Assembly (NCBI RefSeq): GCF_040183065.1 | Contig: NC_091132.1 | Coordinates: 160,601,602-160,665,601 of the forward strand | From: Periplaneta americana | Taxonomy: Eukaryota > Arthropoda > Insecta > Blattodea > Blattidae | Reading direction: 5' to 3' | DNA length: 64,000 nucleotides | Part shown: piece by piece, positions 10,874 through 22,640 of the stretch | Numbering within the stretch: the stretch's first letter is position 1 | Layout: every line of letters begins with the position of its first letter | The notes under the pieces: model-generated | The model's database searches: none | What the model saw: only the letters and a program-made list of their open reading frames with translations | Told to the model about the DNA's origin: nothing | Program-made: the position numbers and the translations under genes

Positions 10874-11978
10874 TTATTTCAACAAACAGTCCATATCAGC
10901 CTTCTTTGCAGTTTTTACATTACTTGGGCAAAATGGTATGTTCAAGGGCCGAGTTATATCTTCCACCTGACAACCTCTCTTTAACAATGATTTCGAACGT
11001 CTAGAATGATCAAGTCGATATGACACATTCATTGCTACATTTACATTCGTTTTACCTACCTTTATTTTCTTCATCAGACGTATCGTTTTCATAGTACTGA
11101 TCCCTTCCAACTTATGAACTTTGGAGGTAAATGCCTTGAAGTCTTGAACTTTCTAATCTATCCCCAGAACGGAAACTTTGTCGACATTACGACAGAAATT
11201 GTGGTAGTCTTCAAGCATAAATATTTCAGAGTGCCTTCGCAATGCGTTTTCTATTATACCAAACTCCCTACCTATTGGGAGGACATGAATGGCCTTGACC
11301 AGGAAAAGTCATACATATGTCTTTCACAGATTGCGGTGATTTTTCCAGATGCCACCACTACAGAGCATGTACAAGAATGGAATTTCGATTTTATCTTCAC
11401 ATCCGTCTGGAACTAGCCTTTTAGTGGAGACAGCTTCATCAAAATTCTGTCTGCTAAGAAAATTTTTAAGAGCTGAAACTACTTCTTTTGCTTCTCGGCG
11501 TGCCTGATTTTCAGTTCTGCAGTAAAAGTTAGGGGATTTGTTCTCAACATCTGTAATACAGAATGCGCAGAAACTAATCTAGCATACTTATTGGTACTTT
11601 CGGCCACGGCTGAACCTGTTGTAAATCAAAACAAAGAGTGTCAGAATTTTGTGGTGTTTCTTTCAACATTTCGTAGAATTTCTTTGCTTTGATTTTGTGG
11701 GCGATGAATGCAGCACGAGTTTCTTCCTTCTTCGTACTGCTGACGAAGGATTACACTTCATGATGCATTCTTGCACAATATCTACATGTGTCCTTAGCAG
11801 GTGTACCAAACCTCAAGTTGAATTCAGTGGAAAAGATGTAAAAGAACCACCATTTTCCTTTCAAAGAGTTTGACACACTGGAATTATAAATGTTGTGTAG
11901 TTTGCTTATACTGAGTTTTGAAAGAAGGTACAATCTCCTACTTTTTCTGCGAGAGTAGTGGCTTTCGCATGCTTTCAA
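10874..11978 (-). pseudogene. Transposase remnant of the 3.2 kb element
   Basis: On the minus strand, with many stops: LRFGTPAKDTCRYC (near 11780-11810), then REFGIIENALRRHSEIF..EDY (near 11190-11270), then HKLEGISTMKTIRLMKKIKV and RSKSLLKRG. The same landmarks (FG-P-x-x-x-x-C-x-x-C, then DRDF-x-x-IE) occur in the same order in the second element at 49290-55006, so both come from one transposase family. The N-terminal part between 12000 and 13250 is not recognisable. Confidence 0.65.
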
Positions 11979-12085
11979 GTTTGATATAAATGTAATAACA
12001 GATCGTCTCTTTTTTTAGACTGTTTTGACCTACGATTGTCACCTATTCTTTCCATAGTGGGTTTTCCAGCCAGTGTGTTGGATGC

Positions 12086-12143
<58 letters not shown>
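12086..12143. repeat. TAA microsatellite
   Basis: About nineteen TAA units inside the 3.2 kb transposon. Confidence 0.95.
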
Positions 12144-12144
<1 letters not shown>

Positions 12145-13294
12145 ATTTTTTAATCTGGTTGTAGTCGCTCTAGCAACTTGGTTATATCACTACATAACCA
12201 CTTGTAACATTGAATTGAGTATCTTTAGGGTAATATCTTTGATGTGATGTGGGTTTTAGAAATTTAAAATCCACCAACTGGGTCGGGTTTGATCACACAA
12301 CCTTTGAGTTCATTGGTGGGCACGCTACCAATGTGCTAACCAGGTCGGAAATAATATTTTTGAGACACTTACAAATGCATAAATTATTATGTAGGCTATC
12401 ATGAACATGATTACTACATTCAAAAACCTTATTACCATATATTTTACAACAAGACTGTTCAATTTTCCGAAATCGTGTTTTTGTTGATGTCTCCTCTTCG
12501 TGGATGAAACAGACATCAATGAAGCAAGAAGCCTGTCTTATTTCACTTTGTTATGATGTGCATAAACCCTTTTTCTGGCCTTTATAAAACTATATGAGGG
12601 GATCGAACAGCATTTGAAGCGCCCTTCCTTGCGACTGAAGGGAGGTTCAAATTCCATGATACCATAATCCTTGTCATAATATCTAGAATAAAATTGTAGA
12701 GACGTATATCCATCACATTTTTACCAACACTTTAAATCAGGACCACATTGTTTTCATTTAATTTGCAGCTTCATATTCTTTCTTTCGCCTTGTCTCCGAT
12801 ATTCTTTTCCTCTTTCTGGACCCTGAAGATCCCTTTAAGACAGACACAATTCCCTCCATGGCACCTACTACTAGAACAGTATTGCGAGACTTACTTATTT
12901 TCTATGAATACAATTTTATTCTCCTGCTTAAATCATTAAAAATGTGTGATTTATGCACCAACAATGATGACATTACAGTAACACTGATATGCCTCCAGCA
13001 GCAGATGCAGGTGCAACAATGAACTAATAAAATTATTAATATTATGTGGCTGCAGAATAAACAGAAGTCTGAGTCTGTTAACTTAACGGGGTTTGTTCCG
13101 ACTGGAGCAGTGGACTGAAAGGATTATGAAACAAACACTCGATTTCGACCGCATTTTTAACAGGGATGCAACGGAGTTAGAACAGAATAGAGACTGTAGA
13201 TCGATGTAGGACATTTCGTAAGGTAAGAATCCGTTTCAAACTCAATTTCGATCGGAGGTGGACTTAACGGGTTTTGTTTCGGAGCTCCTCAATT

Positions 13295-14320
13295 ATCACT
13301 TAGTAATACATAATATTTCATGTAATGAATTAACAAATAATTATTGTAATTGCCCATATATAACACCTTCCACACAAGTTAAATATTTAGGAATTATTAT
13401 AGACCAGCATTTACGTTGGGATGAACAAATTGATTTCATGTGTACAAATATAAGAAAGACAATTTATAAATTCGTAATATTTCGAAATTTTATCACTAAG
13501 GAGGCATTGAGAATAATATTTTTAGCTTTGGTACAATCATTAATACAATATGTTATAATAAATTGGGGTGGAGTAGCATAATTTGTATTTAATCCATTAA
13601 TTTTATTGCACAGAAGATTAATAAAAAGTTTATCTGACCAAAAATATGGATTACCCAACAAATTAAATTTATACAGATTGTAATGTATTAACTATTGAAG
13701 AAATTTATAAATATAGTTTAGTAACTTACTACCACAGAAATCAAATAAAACATAAATCTAATCGACATGAATATCGTACTCAAAGACAAAAGTCTACTTT
13801 CCCATTAATTGAGCCTAAATGTCATACAAGTGCAGCTCTTAAACATGGTGCTAGTTTCGGCCCGAGATTTTATAATAAAATTACAAACCATTTTCCAAAT
13901 TTGAAATATTTTAAAATTGAAGCTTTTAAAAAATAAATTTATAAAATTATTCATGATATATAATATTAAAAAATGTATTTTTTTTTTTTTTTACCTTTTA
14001 TTTCTGTCGACTATATTTATGTTTTTATTGAATATCATTGGGTTCTGTCTGATTGTCAGTTTATATTAAATGTGTATTTTTCTCTTTTTTTTCTCTTTAT
14101 TTTATTTTATTAATTTTTTTTTCTATTATGTGTTATTTATTGGTTTGAATTAAGTTCCTTACTGTATTTAGTAAACTGCCCTTGAAAATTTTATGTTATA
14201 TTATTGGATAAGACCACACCGTACACACGCCTGGCTCTTACGGTAGTGGTTAGAAACATTTTTGTTTTATAAATTTAAATTGTACTCACTAGCTAGCTAG
14301 TTAAATAAATAAATAAATTT
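13295..14320 (+). mobile_element. LINE (jockey/CR1-like), 3' piece of the split element
   Basis: Continues the LINE from 10047: NYHLVIHNISCN, QVKYLGIIIDQHLRWDEQI, then ALVQSLIQYVIINWGG, the usual region after the RT palm. After a frameshift near 13680 it gives RHEYRTQRQK and HGASFGPRFYNKI. The 3' end is an A-rich tail with TAAATAAATAAAT at about 14301-14318. Confidence 0.85.
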
Positions 14321-14980
14321 GTTCGTTGGAATTAATATTTTTAATTTCTAACTACCTATCTTACTCGACCTTCTGACTGGTTGTATGCTATCTGCTTTAA
14401 AATTGCAGGTTGTTCAGCCTTACCACATTACTTAGGTACCTATTCCAGTGATCTTTCGGTTTCTCATTTCAACAGCATCCTATGTTTCTTTTTCTCCTTC
14501 ACTTAAAAATTGTCTTCTTTAACCCTTTTAACATTGGCACAAGAACGAACGTCCACATGAGAAAAGTAATGTTGCTTGGTCTGTAAACATATTTCTGTAG
14601 GACTATTCACTGTATTTGTTATTGTTTCTGTGTATTATTCAGCATTATATAAGTGTATCACATGAAGTTTACAAAATGGTAACGTGGATCTGGGTAGAGT
14701 TGTCAACTTTTTTTTTAAGAAAATACGGGAGATTAAGAAATCGACAAAATTTCACATAGAAAATTAGCAAATTATTCGAGTCACTTACTAAAAAGCAACT
14801 TTATTCTACACTTAGGCAGCTAGGCTTAAATTAAGTGTCTCTTGAGATAGATCCTCCCTGACGTAGTAGTTGAAGTCAATTCAGTTTTCAGCTTTGATTG
14901 GTGAGATGTGTCCTATGCCTGTTTCGAACATCTATCCAATTATAGTTCAAGAGGTAAAACATCTTCTTTGTGTCCGCCGA
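14321..14980. other. Intron 3 sequence, no gene seen
   Basis: No recognisable coding or repeat structure. Confidence 0.55.
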
Positions 14981-15540
14981 GTTAACTCTGTGGTAGCTAG
15001 CTGGCCCGTGTCAGAAATTTTCATGTAAAATTTCTATCTCGCGACTAGTAGAGATGGCGGTGCACAACTTCTAACCAATAGATTGTGCACCAATAAGCCT
15101 GGGTTAAATCCCAAATCTCTCTGCAGTGCATATGAAGAGAAGGCATATGTCACTGTTGATAGTGATTCGTCCGACGGATGGGGACGTTAAGCCTGGCGGC
15201 CCCCTGGTGCTATTCGACAGGAGTAGGCTACGTGCTGGCACCAGATTTCCCCTTCTCCCTCCCTCATCTTCATCATCATCACTCATTCCAGACACTACAC
15301 TTACACGAACGCTTACACATATACTCATCTTAGTACACGACATAACTCTCCACAGATACACATCATGTACAGTGTGACCCGCCAAAGTGGTGTACAACTA
15401 GAAAATGGATCACAGTTCTGCCATCTATTCACAGTATCCGGAACCCGAATCACGCAAGTGAAGTGGATGGGCATTGGATACACACATACACATCCTCTTT
15501 GTATGAACATCACTGCTTGGTATTTATAGAACAATATTAA
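14981..15540 (+). repeat. Probable SINE-like interspersed repeat
   Basis: Contains a stretch I associate with insect short interspersed repeats (GGATGGGGACGTTAAGCCTG, then GGTGCTATTCGACAGGAGTA, then a CATCATCATC tract). No second copy lies in the window, so limits and class are uncertain. Confidence 0.4.
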
Positions 15541-15559
15541 TATTGTTTAATTTTAAACA

Positions 15560-16070
15560 GTCCACACCTGTGGAGTAACGGTTAGCGTGTCTGGCCGCGA
15601 AACCAGGTGGCCTGGGTTCGATTCCCGGTCGGAGCAAGTTAAGTGGTTGAGGTTTTTTCCGGGGTTTTCCCTCAACCCAATAAGAGCAATTCGACCTGGT
15701 TGGCAAGTTGGTATAGTGCTGGCCTTCTATGCCCAAGGTTGCGGGTTCGATCCCGGGCCAGGTCGATGGCATTTAAGTGTGCTTAAATGCGACAGGCTCA
15801 TGTCAGTAGATTTACTGGCATGTAAAAGAACTCCTGCGGGACAAAATTCTGGCACATCCGGCGACGCTGATATAACCTCTGCAGTTGCGAGCGTCGTTAA
15901 ATAAAACATAACATTAATATGAGCAAATGCTGGGTAACTTCGATGCTGGACCCTGCACTCATTTCACCTGCATTATCACCTTCATCTCATTCAGACGCTA
16001 AATAACCTGAGATGTTGAAAAAAGCGTCGCAAAATAATCTACTAAAATAAAATTAAAAAAAAAAATTAAA
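15560..16070 (+). repeat. SINE family 1, copy A, split by SINE family 2
   Basis: The tRNA-like head GTCCACACCTGTGGAGTAAC has a polymerase III B box GGTTCGATTCC and a conserved body (TTTTTCCGGGGTTTTCCC, GAGCAAATGCTGGGTAACTT), ending A-rich. A second SINE sits at 15690-15915. Other copies are at 43363-43615, 52990-53246 (minus) and 55737-55996. The tRNA-like head makes this a tRNA-derived SINE, not a tRNA gene. Confidence 0.88.
15690..15915 (+). repeat. SINE family 2, copy A, nested in SINE 1
   Basis: The tRNA-like head GACCTGGTTGGCAAGTTGGT has the B box GGTTCGATCCC; the body includes CATTTAAGTGTGCTTAAATG and TTGCGAGCGTCGTTAAATAA. Target duplication AATAAGAGCAA (15679-15689) / AATATGAGCAA (15916-15926) shows it inserted into SINE 1. 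Another copy is at 32465-32694. Confidence 0.9.
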
Positions 16071-17425
16071 CAGGACAGTACTAAAACCTATTTTGGCAAG
16101 CATTACCTTCCGAAAAGACTCTGCATTTCAATACATCTCTTGAACAACAAAATTCATCATATAAACAGTCATCATTCACGGTGAAATCAAATGTGTAGAA
16201 TAATGACTTTACATTGCAAAAATAAGGGAGAAGAATAATATGGGAGCCGGTAGACTGTTAAAAGTTAGAGGCAATTACAGGAGATCCCTGAAAATACGGA
16301 AGGGTTGGCAACCTTAGATGTAGGACACCTGCAAGAATTTATAGTTTTTTTACGACAAAACATAATAAGTTTGTTGAAGCTGTTTTGGGTATGAAAATCT
16401 TGCTGTGTTTGACACAGCCAAAGATTGATTAAATGTTTCTCCATTCAAAAGCCTTGTTGGTAAAATATGTAGTAGGTCTAATTACCTATCAGTTGGAAAT
16501 TCTAAATCACTTTTTATACTATTGAAATAATCCTTTTCTGATATTCTGCTTAATCTAAATCGCATTTAATAATCTTTTTCGTCTATTGTACTAAATCATC
16601 TCCTCTTTGGGAAATTATCCTCGCTCTTCTTCATAAGAAATCAGCATCTGTAAATATCAAGTCCATTATTCTCCTCGCCATTTTGAAAATTCTCGTCGTT
16701 AATGCAGGATTAATAATTTAAATGATCAAATACTGACCAATTAACTTAAATGCAGTTTAATGAGAGCTTAAGGCTCAATTTGTTGGTGAAATGTATTACC
16801 CCATTAAGTGTTAATGAAAGATACTTTAAGTCAGGGCTGGGCACCAAGAGCAAATTCAGTACTTTCACGTGGAGCCATATGACTTCTCTTCAACCCCTTT
16901 CTTCCCCTCTGAACACCATGCGACATTGATGCCATGACAAATGAATATTAAAGTCCCTGTTTACAATCTGGATTCACTCACAGTGCCCAGCTCTGCTTCA
17001 AATGACAAAGTTAAATATATGTGGTGAAAACGGCCCTAGTATCGAAATGTCGTTTGAAGAGAATTTCCATGCACTTCATTAATTACATTTCATATCATAG
17101 ATCCATATTCTAAACAAAATACATCAAGGCAAATATAAATGGAGTAACCATTCCTGATAACTCTAATGCGTCAGAAATAGAATACTGTTATGTTATCGAT
17201 GTAAGAGCTGATTGAATTTTAACACTGTGACTTTTAACTTACCTAGATTTATATGTGTCCAAACATTTTTCGGCATTAGTTACTAATTATTATGGCTGAA
17301 ACTTTTCTTGATCCTTCGGCTCCATATTACTCAATTGGTAAGGCTCGGTTGTCTTCTTTGACAAGGAGTGGCAACTACTAAATGCTAAAATTGAATCGCA
17401 TATGCCATGAGATCTGATAGTATAA
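16071..17425. other. Intron 3 sequence, no gene seen
   Basis: AT-rich, only short frames; no repeat recognised. Confidence 0.55.
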
Positions 17426-17440
17426 TTGCAAAGGGTTAAA

Positions 17441-17489
<49 letters not shown>

Positions 17490-17490
17490 T
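17441..17490. repeat. ATT microsatellite
   Basis: Run of ATT units; in one frame it reads as poly-Tyr, which is spurious. Confidence 0.95.
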
Positions 17491-17565
17491 TAATATTCAA
17501 GCACTTGACATATTGTCGTTCGCTGTCTTGCTTCTCAATACATTCTCATTAAGTTCTGACCACAA

Positions 17566-17900
17566 TCATTTAATTTTGCAAATTTGGTTAAATGTTCTTT
17601 GTTCATAATGGAGCCACTTTAATGACACAGGAGACACTCTGATGATGGGAGGATATAAATTCGGTGTAAGTGGGCAGCCAAACGGTGGAACCCAGTAGTC
17701 TTCCAGAAGATTGCAACAGTCTCTTTTCTTGGTCCGTTTGGTACTAAGGAGTTGTCGTCTATTCGAATTTTCCAAATTTTTCCCTCACAAGATACTTGAT
17801 TGAGGTGTTTCAGTTCGTCTTTGAATTTGCCATTAATGATATGCGTAATTCCGAAATAAGAAATCGTTTGTTTACTTAATTGTTGAATTTTGGTTTCTTT
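17566..17900 (-). pseudogene. LINE C-terminal fragment (after RNase H)
   Basis: The minus strand reads KETVAIFWKTTGFHRLAAHL, then HRIYILPSSECLLC and, in another frame, IMNKEHLTKFAKL. This follows the pattern TGH..L..HLHRIG....C.LC....M..EHL..C found at the C-terminal end of LINEs that carry RNase H. Only this end is present. Confidence 0.7.
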
Positions 17901-18146
17901 TTTGGCAGGTGTATTATATCTATTGCTACGGTTCTCATGGATTAGTTCATCTATTTTGCTCTTTTCAAACACTCAGTCAGTTCTGTTTCACATGTAGACC
18001 TACTTGTGGAAGTGCTATTGGTGACAATGGGTAAATAATCTTATCACTGTAGGGATCGGAAGTTTAGGAAAATGCTTATTTTTTTTTAATATACACATTT
18101 TAGGGCTGTATACAAATCACGAAAAATCAAATGTTATTTTATATTG

Positions 18147-18800
18147 GAAGAGTGGAACAGAGAAAAATTCTCTCCAGCACCAGGATTTAAACCCGGGTTT
18201 TCAGCTCTACGTGCTGACGCTCTATCCACTAAGCCACACCAGATTCCCATCCCGATGTCGGATCGAATCCTCTCAGTTTTAAGTTCCACCTCTTGGGTTT
18301 CCTCTAGTGGCCTACCCTCATGCACTGTGTTATAGATGTATGACAGTGGCACAATGTCCACACATGTGCAGAGGTGCACTCGTTATGAGTGACTAAGTGG
18401 CCGGGATCCGACAGAATAAGCATCATATGATGACACAGAAATTCTGCACTGAAATATCATATGTACTTCGGTACATCGTAATATATGATACGCGAAAAAT
18501 AATCACTTTGTAATTTAAGATGGTGCTTATTCTGTCGGATCCTGGCCACTTAGTCACTCATAACGAGTGCACCTCTGCACATGTGTGGACATTGTGCCAC
18601 TGTCATATATCTATGACGCAGTGCATGAGGGTAGGCCACTAGATGGAACCCAAGAGGTGGAACTTAAACTGAGAGGATTCGATGCGACATCGGGATGGGA
18701 ATCTGGTGTGGGTTAGTGGATGGAGCGTCAGCACATAGAACTGAAAACCCGGGTTCAAATTCTGGTGCCGGAGAGAATTTTTCTCTGTTCCATTCTTCCA
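18147..18800. repeat. Foldback: two inverted SINE-like copies
   Basis: The left arm 18147-18421 and right arm 18524-18800 are about 275-bp inverted copies with a spacer of about 100 bp. The right arm, read on +, contains a tRNA-like block (GTTAGTGGATGGAGCGTCAG .. GGGTTCAAATTC). After each arm comes the same direct block (ATATGATGACRCAGAAATTC .. CGGTACAT) at about 18424-18490 and 18803-18866. Confidence 0.85.
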
Positions 18801-18869
18801 TCATCATATGATGACGCAGAAATTCTGCACTGAAATATCATATGTACTCCGGTACATCATAATATATTG

Positions 18870-19600
18870 TTTTATGTTGCCTATATTTGCCTTTTTTGGT
18901 TTCGTATGTTCTTTTTTCCCTTTTCGGTATAGCCATATAGTTAACAGTACTCATTATTAATTTTTTTGTTTGAAACTTAAAAAAACTGATAGTTCTTATA
19001 ATATACAAAGATTTTGGACACCCTATTGTGGTGGAATTCTGAAGACCCTCAACCTAACTAGTTCCGTCATTCATACCGGCCATTCACCATCTTGAGTTCG
19101 GATAACGGTTTACTTTATTATCTGCCCTTCTCCTGCATAACATAGACGACGTATTTGCACACAGTCTAGGATTACCTTTGTATTTAGAGAGAAGTTACCT
19201 GACACTCCCGTACCCCTGAGCCTATTGTTAGGAGGTGGGGTACATGGTTGAGAGCAGTAAAATGCTATGTGAATAACTTTGAACAAATAGCACTAATTGT
19301 TAAGGAATTTTCAGAGAATAATTCTCTGTCAATCAAAGAAGCTTAGTGTTTCAAGAAAAAGGACTTAAAGAAGATGTAGCATATGAAGGATACACGGGAA
19401 TAACGAACAAGGTATATTTTAGGACGTTTCGAGGAAAACGAATTTTAAAGTTTAAGTACTTAATACTTAGTTATGTGTGTATTTAATGGAAATTGACGTA
19501 GTGGAATGTCAAGAATGATGATTTCTTATTCTTAGACCACATGATAGTACTTTCTTTCCACTATAAGATAGCATTATTAACTGAATTTCGATTTTTGATG
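18870..19600. other. Intron 3 sequence, no gene seen
   Basis: No coding motif or repeat recognised. Confidence 0.55.
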
Positions 19601-19604
19601 GACC

Positions 19605-20035
19605 TTGATCGTTTTTCCCGTGTACTCTTCATATATCGATGCACATTTCACTTTTGTAGCACATACCATTCAACAACTGGAATCCAGCAGTCTGTCATTT
19701 TGTGAATCCATGTCCCTGTTTTTGAATGCAAAGAACAGATTATATGTAGCTCTTGGCAAGTATGCTGCTCAAATATATGAGAAGCTAAGAAGTGTTATTT
19801 ATAGAAATCCTGGACATGAAACTATTGATTCTGTGTATTAAGTTCTACAAAGGACCGGTGGTGAGCTTCATGAGGAGTTTAATGTAGCCGGGATGATACT
19901 GTATACGCACGTCCCAGTCACTTCAGTGCATGTTGAGAGATCCTTTTCGGCATATAAACATATTTTGTTCCAATAGACGTCACAAAAGCAAGTGTTTTAA
20001 TGTTGAAAAGTTGCTTGTTGTGTATTGTCATTCAA
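19605..20035 (+). pseudogene. hAT-type transposase C-terminal remnant
   Basis: One frame of 78 codons ends in a stop. Past that stop it continues as VLQRTGGELHEEFN and HVPVTSVHVERSFSAYKHIL. P-x-T-S-V-x-V-E-R-S-F-S is the signature of the C-terminal dimerisation region of hAT transposases. No N-terminal part is seen. Confidence 0.7.
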
Positions 20036-20039
20036 ATTA

Positions 20040-21290
20040 TGAACACGGAGACAAATAAGTGCACTCTAAGTTAAACATTCTGTAGGATAAATACCACTTA
20101 TCTAACTTTTTTAAGGGTCATGCAGTGTTAACGTTAATTTGCTGTGCATACGTAATGAACAAAAAAGCGAATACTGACATTTAATTAAAATATCGTGTAA
20201 GGAAATAGGCCAAATTAATTATTGTGTGTGGAACAATTTATCACTGGTTAATTTTCCCTAAATTTAAATTTTTATGTTCTTCGGGTGCCTTTTTAGGAGC
20301 CTAAAACACCATTTTTTAGTGCCTTAACTTCCGATCCCTAGAAGCATCAGCTCTAGGTATATCATATTGTACTCTTAAGTCTTGAACTTTTTGAATAAAA
20401 CCCAGCTGTGTTTTCAGTTGTCTGCTATTGTTATTATCTTTATTACTATAGCTCGCGCAAGAAACGATTACCGAAAAGCAATGGTGGCGTTGTTGTCTGT
20501 TTTGACGTGTGTATGTAGGCACGCCGAGGGGGTGAGTGGTGGGGGCCGATGGAAGTACTGTCTCTTCCAAGAAGATGAAGAGATGAGGAAATCGCTGTGG
20601 AAATAAAGAACGCAGCAAGATAAAAATTCGAAGCTAATTAAACGCGCAACATATGTTTACGATTGAAATAATAATACCATGCGATACAAGACACGTATTC
20701 ACATGCAACGGATCAAACTAATGTCGTAATGTAACTATCACAACGCGACTGATTCTATCGATGTCATTTCTCTTCTAACTGTACTCTTGAATATCATTCA
20801 AGCTATCTCGTGACCTTTCCTGTTGCCCGCCCTTCCTTATCGCATTGGTTGATTCGCATTCCTTCCATCGGTATTCCCTGCTTGCGAGACCTATGTACTG
20901 TAACCATTTTGGCTTGAATATTGTAGTTACTGATTGGTGTTTAATGTGTACAGTAAAGTAATATTGTGCTAATACGTTGGAAAATGAATTTTATTTTCAA
21001 ACCTAGGCCTAGTATCCTGCTTTGTTTCTATCACAATGGCTGAGGAATTACCAGACACATCACAGGAGCACCTTTGAACTCCTCTTTGGAGACGAACTAT
21101 TCACAGTAAGGCAGAGAAAACAGTAACGGTTCAGAATAGGTTACAGTCTATTCACTATTTATTTCATTCATTATTGAGTTCCCTTTGGTTGGCAGCACTA
21201 CCTTAAGCAATGCGGGAATTATTCCTTCTGGCCCCCACGCTCCATTAAAAGAAAGATGAAGAAAAGTTTCGCGGATAGTACTAGCACATT
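20040..21290. other. Intron 3 sequence, no gene seen
   Basis: No gene recognised. The G-rich patch GGTGAGTGGTGGGGGCCGAT near 20532 has no evident role. Confidence 0.55.
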
Positions 21291-21291
21291 C

Positions 21292-21470
21292 TAGTATATA
21301 CAGTAACGAAGCTTGAGTTGTTGAGGGTACTAGGAACAAAAGACTGTGCTAGTACTATTTCGAATTGTCTCTAATGAGGCGATAGTAGCGATCCTAGTGG
21401 TTAGCAACTATGTATGGATGCATATTCCCTACGTATTGAGCTTCGTGACTGTATATACTAGACTATAACA
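21292..21470. mobile_element. Short inverted-repeat element, copy 2 of the 1441-2754 family
   Basis: The ends are CTAGTATATACAGTAACGAA and, inverted, CTAGTATATACAGTCACGAA, about 25 bp each. Inner sequence GGCGATAGTAGCGATCCTAG is the inverse of 1512-1531 in the first copy. It lies about 75 bp before the acceptor of gene 1 exon 4. Confidence 0.7.
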
Positions 21471-21545
21471 TCTTTGTAGTATTGTTATTGGTGATTTATT
21501 CTCCTTTAGTCTATATTGCTTGAACTAAGCGCATTTTCTTAACAG

Positions 21546-22371
21546 TGTTGGCGTGCCATCTTCCTCCGACAGTATTGCAGAAGATGAGTGTCTGCAGATA
21601 GACGAAAAGACATTCAGATGTGATGTTTGTGGAAAGGGGTATCTAGACTTGGCACAACTGCAAAGCCATGCTGTTTTACACACACGCAAGAGGGCATTCA
21701 TTTGCGATGTTTGTGGAAAAGATTATTTGCAGTTGGATCATCTGAGAAGACACGCACGGGTACACAGAGGCGACAAGATATTCACTTGTGATAAATGTGG
21801 GAAGAAATTTTTCGAATCGAGTGATCTGAAAAAGCATTCACGTGTACACACTGGAGACAAGCCATACACTTGTGACATATGTGGAAAAAGATTTTCGCAA
21901 GCTGGTAGCTTAAAACTGCATACACTAATACATACGGGAGACAAGCCATATAATTGTGATGTATGTGGAAAGAAATTTTCGCAATCTATTCATCAGAAAC
22001 AGCATGCACGTGTGCACACAGGGGAGAAGCCATTTAGTTGTGATACTTGTGGAAAGAAATTTACGCAATTCATTCATCAGAAAGAGCATGAACGTATACA
22101 TACGGGGGAGAAACCATTTAGTTGTAATGTATGTGGAAAGAAATTTTCGCAATCTAGTAGTCAAAAAATGCATGCACTAGTGCACAGAGGAGACAAGCCA
22201 TACAGTTGTGATATATGTGCAAAGAAATTTTCGCAATCTAGTAGTGTAAAAATGCATGCTCTCGTACACACAGGACACAAGCCTTATAGTTGTAATGTAT
22301 GTGGAAAGAAATTTTCGCAGTCTAGTAATATGAAGAGGCATGCACTCGTACACGGAGGCGAGAAAACATAA
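21546..22371 (+). CDS. Gene 1 exon 4: nine C2H2 zinc fingers and stop
   Basis: The exon starts after the acceptor TTTTCTTAACAG. Its first base completes the codon AG|T (Ser122). It then has a short linker and nine C2H2 fingers (residues about 145-396) of the form F/Y-x-C-x2-C-x12-H-x3-H, joined by H-T-G-D/E-K-P-type linkers. It stops at TAA 22369-22371. All four exons total 1191 nt, 396 codons plus stop. Multi-finger proteins of this kind bind DNA, usually as nuclear transcription regulators; the target is unknown. All cysteine and histidine ligands are present. The stop falls where a tenth finger would begin, and decayed fingers follow. The valine at 21553 (GTG) is internal, not a start. Confidence 0.93.
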
Positions 22372-22640
22372 AATTGTCTTGTCTGTGACAAAAATTTTCG
22401 TTTGCAACTCGTTTGAAATTGCATGCAGGGAGTCACATGAGTGAGGTGCCATTGAAGTTTGAAATATGTGGTAGAAGCTACTCTCAGTATTGCGAAGATT
22501 AAGAAATTGTACACGTGTACATCCCTGGATGTAATTTTTGAGATAATGATTTTTTCGTTGTTCAATGTAAAGAAGCATGTATGCTCACATGGGCGAGAAG
22601 AGATTCAGTTGACATTTATGTGGAAACTAAGGGATTATTT
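22372..22640 (+). pseudogene. Decayed fingers directly after the gene 1 stop
   Basis: After the stop, reading on gives NCLVCDKNFRLQL, then a frameshift and LKLHAGSHMSE, then FEICGRSYSQYCED and, later, KKHVCSHG. These are remnants of two or three further fingers, so the array was once longer. Confidence 0.75.

Larger units (their letters stand above)
10048..13290 (-). mobile_element. DNA transposon, 3.2 kb, 4-bp target duplication AATT (Sola-like?)
   Basis: The element begins GAGGAGCTCCGAAACAAAA and ends with its inverse, with about 30 bp of inverted repeat (then TCCGTTAAGTCCAC / CCCGTTAAGTCCAC). AATT flanks it on both sides (10044-10047 and 13291-13294). The motif ACTTAACGGG..TTTGTT recurs near both ends. 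Removing the element and one AATT restores the LINE reading frame. A 4-bp duplication and the transposase type suggest the Sola group, but that name is an inference. Confidence 0.8.

Noticed and set aside
15560-15640. tRNA genes at the SINE heads (also 43363, 53170, 55737, 60090, 32640)
   Set aside because: They have B boxes but are joined to conserved SINE bodies with target duplications and A-rich ends.
17426-17608. Frame with a poly-tyrosine stretch
   Set aside because: Translation of an ATT microsatellite.
20316-20618. Overlapping frames on both strands near 20316-20618
   Set aside because: No recognised domain and no splice or start support.
21738-22578. Minus-strand and out-of-frame open frames across the zinc-finger exon
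   Set aside because: They are shadows of the repetitive finger-coding sequence in other frames.
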